Origin: CAZFQG01 sp964520785
Lineage (GTDB): Bacteria > Planctomycetota > Planctomycetia > Pirellulales > Thermoguttaceae
Length of the DNA stretch: 33,333 nucleotides
Direction: 5' to 3'
NCBI GenBank assembly: GCA_964520785.1
Contig: CAZFQG010000052.1
Span: 1-33,333, forward strand
The position numbers and the translations under genes were made by a program. Below, in pieces: positions 24,069 through 32,700 of the stretch. The notes below the pieces were generated by a model. That model was not told the DNA's origin, ran no database searches, and saw only the letters and a list, made by a program, of their open reading frames with translations. Numbering within the stretch: position 1 is the stretch's first letter; each line of letters opens with the position of its first letter.

Positions 24069-24889
24069 ACGCTCTCTATCCGATGGTCGACGCCCCTGTG
24101 TGGGCCGTGTTGTTGTTCAAAATCACCGCGATTCTGGCCGCCGCCTGGGCGGGACATGCGGCGCTTAAATGGGCGAATCCGCGGTGGCGGGTTCTGCTGT
24201 GGCGGGTGACGGCGGTGGGACTCGTGGTGCTGCCGGGCGTGACGTTGCTGTTGCCGGGGTTGGATATTCGCCTGGCCCGGCCGGTGGCGGAGGAGGTGGT
24301 GGCGATGAAGACGGGGGTGGCCAAGATTCCACACGCCGTTGACCGGGCCCCCGCATTGCCTCTTCACGGTATGCCGGACGAGGTCTTCTTCGACGGCGCA
24401 CGTGAAATAGCTGCGGTGGATTCACCACCCGTGGCTGCGGGTATCGCTTGGGAGCCGCCCGCACCGAGCGCTCCCGAGCCGCCGGTCCGAGGGGCGTCCG
24501 ATCCGGTCGACGCCGAATCCGCGTTTTCTCCGTGGGTGACGTTGCCCGCGGTTGCTTGGCTTGCCGGAGTCGTGCTCCTCGGTTTCCGCCTACGCCTGGG
24601 ACATCTTCGGATACGGGCGCTCGCGCGGCGATCCCAACCGGCCCCCCGGTGGGTCCTCGACGAAGCGGCCCGGGTGGCGGAGGCAATCGGCTGCCGGCGG
24701 CGGGTCGACGTCGTCCGGTCCGCCGATATTGCCTCGCCCGTGTTGTGCGGGCTGCGGCGTTCGCTCCTCGTCCTCCCCTCTCGGATGTGCGACGAGGCCT
24801 ACCGCGTCGACCTCCCGGCCATCTTGGCCCACGAGCTGGCACATGCCCGGTCGTGTGACGTTCCTTGGAGCGCCGCCCTTCTCAGGTGA
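24065..24889 (+). CDS. M56 (BlaR1-type) metallopeptidase, N-terminal part before a frameshift
   Basis: 274 residues from the ATG at 24065, which overlaps the repressor stop (ATGA). Membrane helices are at ~12-34, 43-63 and 157-176, separated by a Pro-rich periplasmic segment. The zinc motif 'HELAH' is at residues 256-260 inside 'AILAHELAHARSCDVPW', as in BlaR1/MecR1. The frame stops at 24887-24889, directly after 'SAALLR'. The expected continuation ('QVISSVFWFHPLVW') lies in the next frame from about 24885. Adding one base near 24883 would give a continuous 1368-residue protein to 28170. The conserved sequence on both sides suggests an assembly or sequencing error, or a very recent mutation. 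The role would be a membrane sensor protease that relieves repression by the BlaI-like protein. Confidence 0.85.
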   Translation: MNALYPMVDAPVWAVLLFKITAILAAAWAGHAALKWANPRWRVLLWRVTAVGLVVLPGVTLLLPGLDIRLARPVAEEVVAMKTGVAKIPHAVDRAPALPLHGMPDEVFFDGAREIAAVDSPPVAAGIAWEPPAPSAPEPPVRGASDPVDAESAFSPWVTLPAVAWLAGVVLLGFRLRLGHLRIRALARRSQPAPRWVLDEAARVAEAIGCRRRVDVVRSADIASPVLCGLRRSLLVLPSRMCDEAYRVDLPAILAHELAHARSCDVPWSAALLR

Positions 24890-27800
24890 TTTCCAGCGTA
24901 TTCTGGTTCCACCCGCTCGTGTGGCGCGTCCGGGGGGCCCACCTTGCGGCATGTGAACTGGCCGCCGATTCGGCGTCGGCAAGTTTCGTCGGCGACGTAG
25001 CCGACTACTGCCGGACGCTGGCGCGGGTCGCCGTCGACGCGCACACGCCGGTTCCGGCCGCCGGAATCGCGATGGCGCGAAGCTCGGCAATCGGCCGGCG
25101 GCTCACGGCGCTGAAGAAACAGGTGTTTCACCTTCCGTTGCGAAGGCGGAGCGTGGCGGCGTTTGGAGCCGTTGCACTTTTGGGCGTCGCCCTTCTCGGT
25201 TCGCTCCAATTCGCGGTTGCGGAACCGGCGGCAACGACGGAGGAACAAAAGGCTGGTCCGACCGAGACGCCGCAAGAAGCACCAAATAACCGCCAAGAAG
25301 AGGCCGCTCCATCCGCCCAGGATGCAACGGAGCCAGACTCGCCAAAGCCGGCGCCCGAACTCGACTGGCTGGAAGGCTCCGGCAAGGACCTGCGGATGCG
25401 CATCCGGGGAGAGGTTGTGAATGAAGACGGCACGCCCGCCGACGATTTCGGCTTGGGGCTTCGTTCGAGCGCCCTTTCCGGTGACCGGGATTTGCCGCTG
25501 AACGTCGAAGGAAACAAGTTCTCGTGCTGGATTCCGGTCGGCGAAGCCCCTCCGTTCTGCCTCTTCCTCAGTGCGACGTCGCCGGACGGTCGGCGGATAT
25601 CAAGGGTAATGGTACGCACGGGCGAAATCCGTCAAGCCGCGATCAACGGGCTCGTTCTGAAGATGAAACTTGCCGACCGAATGGTGGAAGTCACGGTCGT
25701 GAAGGACGGCAAGCCCGCTACCGGAGCGAGGGTGACGGTAGAAATGCAGGGCCCTCGCGTTACGGCCCAAACAAACGACGACGGTATTGCCACGGTCGGA
25801 TTGATGGATCGCGAGAAGGTATCTCAAGTGACGGCGTGGACCGATGATTTCATGATCGGCGGCTATTCCCTCAATCGTAATCCGCCCCGCGATCCCCATG
25901 CAAACCGGTACACGGTGGAACTCCAGAGGTGCCGTTCGCAGAAGGTCCGGGTAGTCAACGCGGACGACGATTCCCCCGTCACGGATCTCCCGCTCCGGCT
26001 GACGGTCGGAACCGGACCGCCCGACTACCAGTACATCGGCAAGGGGCCGGAGTCCGAAATGACGACCGATGAAAAGGGGGAGGCCGTCGACCGGTGGTTC
26101 CCCGATTGGGACAAGCACGGGACCTATGTCGAGATTCGCGATCCGCATTGGGTGAAGGTGGAGAAAGAGAAGATCGTGGACGGCGTCATCCTCGTCAAGG
26201 TGAAGAAGAGCCGGTTCGCACAGCGGAAACGGGTGATCGGTCGGGTGGAATCCGCCGACGGCAACGTGGCCGGTTTCTCGGTGCGCATGAGATCGTTCGA
26301 GGGCGAAGTGGAGGGACATGGCGATTGCCTGGGCGTGGTCACCGATCGAAAAGGGGAGTTCGTGGGACATTATCTTCCCGGAGCCACCTATTGCATGTAC
26401 ATCAACGGCGCGCGACTGGTCGGCAATACGATCGACGTGATTCCGTACGATCCGCTGACCAAGAAGATAACCGCTCCGACGCTCCAGGTGTTTGAGGGAC
26501 AACCGGTCGACGTCGTCGTAACGGCGGGCCCGGAAAAACGGCCGATCCCCTATCAGTCCGTCTACCTCAAGATCCCGCACGATTTTTCCTGGCAACAAGG
26601 CGGACGAACTCGACACGGTACGGGTGGACGCGGATGGTACGTCCCCACCAACGAGCAAGGCAGGGGCCGGGCATTTGCCCCCGCGGGTGCGAAGATTGAG
26701 GGGAGCATCTACGCCCAAGACTGGCGCACGACCGAATCGACGCAGGTGAAGGCCGAAGGCATCACCATGCTCCGTTTTCACAAGAAGATCGCCGAGAAGC
26801 GGAAAATCACCGGAAGAGTCACATTGCCGGAGAACCTTCAGACGGCTTTGGACGAAGCGGTCGTCGAAATCGGTTCCGTGGACGGCGAGACAAACGAACG
26901 CGTGACTCTGAAGACGAACGCCGACGGTGCGTTTCAGTTGGATTCGGCCGCGGTTCAAATCGGTATCTACGCGCATACGAAGGACGGCAAAGCGGCGGCC
27001 GTTGCCGTTATCGACCGGCCGGACGAACCTATCGAGGTCGAATTGAAACCGACCGCCGACTATCAAGGTCGACTTCGCGGCAAGGAAGATCGCCCCGTGG
27101 CGGGACACGCGGTCCGCGCGTCGGTCTACGTCGAAGGGGCGGAAGACTATTCGAAGCCGTTTCCCACTGGGTTTTCCGCGGTGACTATTGAGACAAAGAC
27201 CGACGCCGACGGCAACTTCACGCTCCGGAGTCTTCCGTGTGAAGTTAAGATGTCGCTTTTGTGCGACCCCGTCGACGATGCAGACCGGGATCGCTATCTC
27301 GGCGACTTTTACCTCACCCCCGGCGAATCCCGCCCCCGCGCCGTCAGTCGGCTCTGGAAGCCCGAGACGAAGACCAAGACTCCCTTCGCCGATCGCTACA
27401 AGAATGCCCTCCGCGACTGCCGCCTTTCCCACTTCCACATGATGGTCATTCTGCTACGTCCCTCGGACGAGGCGAAGCAATTCATCGACGCGCACCTGAA
27501 GGACTACGAGCGGACCAAGGAAGTCATGAGTTTCCTGGAACTCCGCGGCACGCTCGATGACGGTCCCTCCGGCCGCGAAGTCGCGGAATTCGCGAAATCC
27601 AAGAAGTGGCCGATGCCCCAGGACGGAAAGGTCCTCGCCGTTGCCCTCGACGAGACCGGCAAGGAACTCGGCCGGGCTCAGTTTGATTATAGGGACGCCG
27701 AAAGTGCCGCACGCGCGGCCGAATTCATCCGCAAGTACGCACCCGAGCGGGTCGACGCGAAGAAGAAATGGGATGAGGCCTTCACCAAAGCCAAACAGAC

Positions 27801-28170
27801 CGACCGCAAGGTCTGGGCCAGAATCAGTCAGCGCTACTGCGGGCCGTGCTTCCGGCTGGCCCGATGGCTGGACGACCAAAAGGCGGTTCTGGAGAAGGAC
27901 TACGTCTTTCTGAAGATCGACGATGTCCGCGACCTGCAGGGAAACGAAGTCGCCAATCGCCTCACCCGCGGCAAACACCACGGCGTCCCGTTTCACGCCA
28001 TTTTCGACGCGGACGGGAAGATGCTCATCGACAGTGCGTGCCCCATGGGCAACATCGGCCACCCCGACGGGTTCGAAGGGAAGAAGCATCTCCGCAAGAT
28101 GCTCATGACCACGCGAAAGAAGATAACGCCGGAGGAGGTCGAGGCGGTGGTGGAGACGTTGGAGGATTAG
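24865..28170 (+). CDS. M56 metallopeptidase C-terminal part: Ig-like repeats and thioredoxin domain (after frameshift)
   Basis: The frame is open from an ATG at 24865, but real homology begins near 24885 with 'QVISSVFWFHPLVWRVRGAH' and 'LAACELAADSASASFVGDVA', the M56 segment holding the third zinc ligand (E in 'CELAAD'). A membrane helix follows at ~25147-25220. The remainder is extracytoplasmic. A Glu/Pro-rich linker comes first, then repeated carboxypeptidase-regulatory/Ig-like beta-sandwiches ('RIRGEVVNEDGTPADDFGL', 'RKITGRVTLPENLQTALDEA', 'YQGRLRGKEDRPVAGHAVRA'). At the C-terminus is a thioredoxin-like domain with 'WARISQRYCGPCFRLARWLD' (CGPC at 27838-27849) and 'HGVPFHAIFDADGK'. There is no penicillin-binding domain, so it is not a beta-lactam sensor. 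A redox or protein-folding signal outside the membrane is a reasonable guess. Confidence 0.85.
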   Translation: MERRPSQVISSVFWFHPLVWRVRGAHLAACELAADSASASFVGDVADYCRTLARVAVDAHTPVPAAGIAMARSSAIGRRLTALKKQVFHLPLRRRSVAAFGAVALLGVALLGSLQFAVAEPAATTEEQKAGPTETPQEAPNNRQEEAAPSAQDATEPDSPKPAPELDWLEGSGKDLRMRIRGEVVNEDGTPADDFGLGLRSSALSGDRDLPLNVEGNKFSCWIPVGEAPPFCLFLSATSPDGRRISRVMVRTGEIRQAAINGLVLKMKLADRMVEVTVVKDGKPATGARVTVEMQGPRVTAQTNDDGIATVGLMDREKVSQVTAWTDDFMIGGYSLNRNPPRDPHANRYTVELQRCRSQKVRVVNADDDSPVTDLPLRLTVGTGPPDYQYIGKGPESEMTTDEKGEAVDRWFPDWDKHGTYVEIRDPHWVKVEKEKIVDGVILVKVKKSRFAQRKRVIGRVESADGNVAGFSVRMRSFEGEVEGHGDCLGVVTDRKGEFVGHYLPGATYCMYINGARLVGNTIDVIPYDPLTKKITAPTLQVFEGQPVDVVVTAGPEKRPIPYQSVYLKIPHDFSWQQGGRTRHGTGGRGWYVPTNEQGRGRAFAPAGAKIEGSIYAQDWRTTESTQVKAEGITMLRFHKKIAEKRKITGRVTLPENLQTALDEAVVEIGSVDGETNERVTLKTNADGAFQLDSAAVQIGIYAHTKDGKAAAVAVIDRPDEPIEVELKPTADYQGRLRGKEDRPVAGHAVRASVYVEGAEDYSKPFPTGFSAVTIETKTDADGNFTLRSLPCEVKMSLLCDPVDDADRDRYLGDFYLTPGESRPRAVSRLWKPETKTKTPFADRYKNALRDCRLSHFHMMVILLRPSDEAKQFIDAHLKDYERTKEVMSFLELRGTLDDGPSGREVAEFAKSKKWPMPQDGKVLAVALDETGKELGRAQFDYRDAESAARAAEFIRKYAPERVDAKKKWDEAFTKAKQTDRKVWARISQRYCGPCFRLARWLDDQKAVLEKDYVFLKIDDVRDLQGNEVANRLTRGKHHGVPFHAIFDADGKMLIDSACPMGNIGHPDGFEGKKHLRKMLMTTRKKITPEEVEAVVETLED

Positions 28171-28548
28171 CCGATCCACACCGCCCCCAGCATCCGCGAG
28201 GTCGACGTCCGGTTCGACCTGCCGACCCAGGATTTCCGGATGAAACCGGGGAAGACGGTGGAACTGACGTTCGTCGATTCGGCCGGTAAGCCGGTCCCGG
28301 GCGTCCGGGTGGACATCGTCAAGTGCCAGGCAAGCGACGTCCTCCAGACACTGTACAACCCGCCGAATCCCAAACTGCCGGATGTGAAAATCCCCCGGTG
28401 CGCCGATGAGAACGGCATCTGGAAGTGGACCTCCGCGCCGGAGGGGGATATCCGGGTGTCGGCCCGCGTGTCGGGCTTCCTCCCGCGTGAAATCGAACTC
28501 GAAGGGGGTGCCGGGCCGCGGACGGTGACGCTCGAGGCGAGCGAATAG
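28171..28548 (+). pseudogene. Orphan carboxypeptidase-regulatory-like domain fragment
   Basis: Directly after the TAG (28168-28170) the same frame continues open for 125 codons: 'REVDVRFDLPTQDFRMKPGK', then 'TVELTFVDSAGKPVPGVRVD' and 'PRCADENGIWKWTSAPEGDI', ending at 28548. An internal ATG at 28240 could start a 102-residue protein, but no ribosome site is seen and the domain begins before it. It resembles the last Ig-like domain of larger planctomycete carboxypeptidase-regulatory proteins. It is most likely the 3' end of a gene whose front was lost. Read-through of the TAG is a less likely alternative. Confidence 0.5.
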
Positions 28549-28610
28549 CGACTGGGAGGCCCGGCAGCCCGGCGGAAAAACAGGCTGTGCGGGAAACAGG
28601 AGGTTTCCCC

Positions 28611-28643
28611 CATATCCGTTGATTTGAAAAGTCACCGGATATG
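28611..28643 (+). terminator. Stem-loop between convergent genes
   Basis: CATATCCG (28611-28618) pairs with CGGATATG (28636-28643) across a 17-nt loop. It is an 8-bp perfect inverted repeat without a T-run, placed between the domain fragment and the oppositely oriented acetyltransferase. It may end transcripts on either strand, but its role is uncertain. Confidence 0.25.
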
Positions 28644-28772
28644 CGAGCGTTGTGGCCCCTCGGATCACTTGAGCGAAAAGAGTCGCCCACTCGCCGCGAT
28701 TCATCGCACCATCGGCGCAGGGCGAACCATCCGGTCGGAGGTGCTGGCGCACCGACTACGTCTATTCGCGTC

Positions 28773-29414
28773 TTATTCGCGGTGCTCTCCCGTTTCCTTT
28801 CCACCATGCACACACGGCTTGCGTACGAAATACCAGAAACGCATATCCGTGCCCGGGACTTGTTCGGTACCGGCCGTTTCGAAGCCGTGTTTGGCGTAGA
28901 AGGGAATGCTCTTCTGGTTATGCGTTTCCAGATAGCAGGGGAGGCACGCGGCGTCCGCCTTTTCCAACCCCGGCCGAATCAGAACCGTCCCGATCCCCTG
29001 GCCCTGCCGGTCCGGGTCCACGGCCAGCGCCCACAAATACCAGTGCGGCCCCGGTACGGTTTCCCGGTGAGCCCGCTGGGCCGACCGCTCGTTTCTCGCC
29101 ATTTGCGTGAAGAACGGCCCGAGCCCCACCAGGGACGGAATCAGCGGAAATCCGGACATCAGACACCGCCAGGGGGCGACCCGGGTCCGGCCGGGGGGAA
29201 GCCAGATGGCCAATCCGGCAAGATCCGCCGTCGTATAGACCTCGCCATAGCGCAGGCCGTAGCTGATCGTCCAACCGAAGCAACGCTCCAGGCAACGTGC
29301 CCGGCCCCGGGCGTCGGGCCGGCAGAACGTCATCAGAGGATAATCGAAGAACGACCGCGCCCAGACCCGGGCGGCGTGTTCTTTTTGCGAAGGCTCCAGT
29401 CGTATCGCGTTCAT
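28773..29414 (-). CDS. GNAT-family N-acetyltransferase
   Basis: 213 residues from the ATG at 29414, with GGGAG 8 nt upstream; the frame runs further back but without a site. The fold is GCN5-like. The N-terminal helix region is 'AARVWARSFFDYPLMTFCRP', then 'VYTTADLAGLAIWLPPGRTR'. Motif A for acetyl-CoA is 'WYLWALAVDPDRQGQGIGTV', with the R/Q-x-x-G-x-G loop RQGQGIG. Motif B follows: 'CLPCYLETHNQKSIPFYAKHGFE' in outline, where the Asn and Tyr are usual. The length suits the single-domain class that often acetylates small molecules; the substrate is unknown. It is transcribed alone, away from the kinase gene. Confidence 0.9.
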   Translation of the reverse strand: MNAIRLEPSQKEHAARVWARSFFDYPLMTFCRPDARGRARCLERCFGWTISYGLRYGEVYTTADLAGLAIWLPPGRTRVAPWRCLMSGFPLIPSLVGLGPFFTQMARNERSAQRAHRETVPGPHWYLWALAVDPDRQGQGIGTVLIRPGLEKADAACLPCYLETHNQKSIPFYAKHGFETAGTEQVPGTDMRFWYFVRKPCVHGGKETGEHRE

Positions 29415-29720
29415 GGTCCGTCTCCCGATTGCGCACTCGCCGTCGCCTTCAGTGTAGCATGGTTCAGCATGGTTCGCGGAAGGAGAAAACGAGTTGAGCG
29501 GCGAAAGGAACAACCGAGAATTCGGTGGCCCGGTCCGTCGTGACGTCATGCAGGTCCGGCTCAACAAGAACTCGTCGGGAATCGATTCGGAACTCGCGAA
29601 GGGGAAGGTGATCCTAACGCGACTCCGGTTCGTAACGAGGTCCTCTCGCGGGTTGAAGAATCCTCCTTCGCGACGTAGGTTTCAGGAGGCAAAAAGCAGC
29701 ACCCGAGATTGGATTCCACG
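29415..29720. other. Divergent intergenic region (acetyltransferase / histidine kinase)
   Basis: 306 bp without a convincing gene. It holds a 10-bp tandem repeat (AGCATGGTTC twice, 29456-29475) just upstream of the acetyltransferase and an 8-bp palindrome TGACGTCA (29541-29548). AGGAGG at 29684-29689 is too far from the ATG at 29721 (about 31 nt) to be a normal ribosome site for it. No clear promoter was found. Confidence 0.45.
29456..29475 (+). repeat. 10-bp tandem direct repeat
   Basis: AGCATGGTTC occurs twice in tandem. It lies 42-61 bp upstream of the acetyltransferase start codon on the minus strand, a position where a regulator could bind. No known site was recognised. Confidence 0.6.
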
Positions 29721-32700
29721 ATGCAGACCCCCCAGAGGACGCCCCGCCGCCGTGAATCGCCCGACGAGTCCCCCGAAAAACCGCTCCGACCACGATTATC
29801 GGAAGAGGCCGTGCAGTTGTTCCGGCAGGCCGGACTCGGTGTCTGGGAGTTGGACGTCACGAACAAGGTGTACCACGGGGACGAGACGACGCTGATGCTC
29901 CTGGGAATTCACGGCGAGGATCGGGAATTCCGTGTCGAGGACGTGTATGCGCGACTGGCGCCGGAAGCCCCCGACATCATCGTCGAGAAGATCGCCGAGG
30001 CCACCTCGAATCATCTCGAAGAACAGTCGTTCGACATGGCCGTCGTCGGTGACGACGGTACTTCCCGTTGGATACGCGTATGCGCGCGAAACGAGTTCGA
30101 CGAGACCGGTCGGCTGGCGGCTCGGTACGGCACCGTCCAAGACGTTTCCGATGAACCGCGATCGCGGCCGTGGGACCCGTTCCGGAAGGACCGCCTCACC
30201 TCCGCGATCCGCGGGGCAAAGGTGATTCCGTGGGAATACGACCTCAATCACGATACGTTCACGATCGATCCGATCAGTCGGGATGACGCCGAATTCCCGA
30301 CCGGCGTGCCGATCGCTCTGGCCACGCTGCTGGAGCGGATTCACCCGGAAGACCGCGGAGCAATCGCTTCTCTGCTGGAGCGGCAGCGCCGCGACCCCAC
30401 GCGCATCCTGTACGCCCAATACCGGTTGCGGACGCGCGAGGGAGGCTGGAAGTGGGTGCTTGCCCGCGGCGAACACCGGACGGCACACGGGGAGGGACCG
30501 GAACGGATCTACGGCGTGAACGTCGATATCTCGTCGCTGCGGGACACCCTTTTTACGCCGCCTTCCGCGGGACCTCCAAAACCGCGGTCCCACGCGAAGA
30601 TCGGTCACTGGGAGCTGAGCCTCCAAACCTCCGCGATGGCGATCTCCCCCGACCTCTCGGAGATGCTCGGGCTGGACGCGGAGAAGCCGTATACGCTGGA
30701 AGACATTACCCGAATCATTCTCCCGGAAGACCGACCGATCGTCTTCGAGGCGCTCGAGGAGGGCCGGAATCCGCACGGAGTGCAAGGGGGTGAAATCAGC
30801 CTGCGCGTCCGCGTGAGGGGCGAAGTCCGTTGGTTCCGCGCGACCGCGGTCGTCACCCAGGACGACGCGGGAAATCCGTTGGCCCTCGTGGGGGTGGCGC
30901 TGGATATGACGGAACTCACCCGCGAGGACGAAATGCTTCGCGAGAGTTATTCGGCCGCGGAGAAGACGGCGAATCTTTCCACCCTCCTCGAGTGGGAATT
31001 CGAACCGCGAACCGGGGTCTTTCGAGGTCGAGGGCGGCTGAAGGAGGTGCTTTTCGGCACGGACTTCGAAGGCTGCGCACTCACCGAATTACTCAACCAG
31101 CTCGGACCGGAGGAACGGTGGACCCTTTCACGGTGCCTTGCCGGGGCCGACGGGGAAACGACGACGCGAACCGCCCAAACGCGATTCAGAAGGGAGGACG
31201 GCTCGGTCTTCCAGCTTCGGACGTACGCGTGGACGGCCGAGGCCGCGGACAAGCGACCGGTCCGCCGGCAGGGGATCATCCAGGATATCACCAGACGCGT
31301 CGACGAGTACGACGAATTGCGTCTCCGCGCCGACGCGCTGGCTGGACGTCTCGCCCAGTTACGCATCGCCGCCAGCAAGGCCTGTTGCTGGGCCTGGGAC
31401 TATGAGGCGGATCGAGTGGAACTCTTGCCGTGCCCGCAATCGGAGAATCCCCTGGAATCACTCGACCGCGGACCGCTCTTGTTCGACCGGCGCCAGAAGA
31501 CCTTGCTTCTGAAGCCGGCCGCCGGGCCCCCGGGCGGGAAACCCGACCGCCGGGCCGAACCCCCGGCGGACGCGGACGAAACGCCCGCCGAAGACGATTG
31601 CGTTCGGGCCTGGGGACTGCTACCGGAGGCGGACGCCGGCCGCGAAGACCCTCGCCGTCCTGAATGGGATCTCGGCGGCGCGGCATACTGGGAATACGAC
31701 CCGGAGCAGGATTGTTTTCGCGGCGGCGCGCGCCTCGGGCGGTTTCTGCGATTGGAAGAAGGGGAGGATTCCATAACGCGAGCCCGGCTGGATGAGTTGA
31801 TCCACCCCGAGGACCGGAGGGAGGTTCTGCGAACGCGACGCCGGATTCTCCAGGAGCGTCCGTCGGAGGCGCAAATGGCGTTCCGGATCGTCCTCGAAGG
31901 GCGCATCCGTCACGTCGTGGCCTACGCGCACCAGGAGTTCGATGCCGAGGGGGCGCTGGTTTTTCAGAGCGGCGTGCTGACCGACGTCACCGAACGAGAG
32001 AGAATCGACGCGGCCGTTCTGCGGATCGCTTCCGAGGCGGCGGGGGAGAACTGGGAGGAGTTCCTCCGCCGAATCACCGTCGCGGTGGCGGAGATCGTGT
32101 CGGCGGACGCCGTGACCGTCGCGCACAAGGCGCCGGCCCCCGGACGAATGCGGACACTCGTTTCATGGGAAGACGGAATGTTCCGCGCGGAGCGCGAGTT
32201 TGACTCCGCCTCCGCCCCGGCGGAGGTGCTCGGCGGGGCCGAATACCGGCTCGTCATGGAATCGGGTGACGATTCACCGGCCCTTGGGTGTTTGGAGAAT
32301 CGGCGCGGCGTGAGGGCGTACGCGGCCCTCGCGGCGGGGGCCGAAGCGGATGAAAACGAGATCCAGGTCCTTCTCGCCTTTCGAGGAGCCGTGGAAGAAC
32401 CCCGGTCGCTCGGACGGGTCTCGCGGCTTTACGCGGCGCGCGTCGCGGCGAACCTCAAACGATACCACGCGGAATCGCGGCTTCGTGAAAGCGAGGGCCT
32501 GTTTCGCGAGATGGCGGAGAATTCCATTTTCGCCATCCGCATCCTGCGCGGCGACCGCTATGTCTACGCGAATTCCCGCTATCGCGAAATCCTCGGCCGC
32601 GCCGACGCCGATATCATCGGGCATCGCGTGAGCGAATTCGTGGACGAGACGACCTGGGACGAGATCCGCTACCGCCTGAACCGCGCGCGGATCGGCATCG

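Noticed and set aside
25600..27438. 612-residue minus-strand frame opposite the Ig-like repeats
   Set aside because: The + strand shows repeated beta-sandwich domains and a thioredoxin domain; the antisense frame has no motif and reflects codon bias.
24065..28170. A true BlaR1-type beta-lactam sensor
   Set aside because: There is no penicillin-binding domain or SxxK motif in the extracytoplasmic part; the sensor half is Ig-like plus thioredoxin.
27454..28752. 432-residue minus-strand frame over the thioredoxin end
   Set aside because: It is opposite a CGPC thioredoxin-like domain; its sequence is low in recognisable structure and there is no ribosome site.
29541..29548. TGACGTCA palindrome as a regulator site
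   Set aside because: It is a single 8-bp occurrence not placed relative to a promoter; it could easily be chance.
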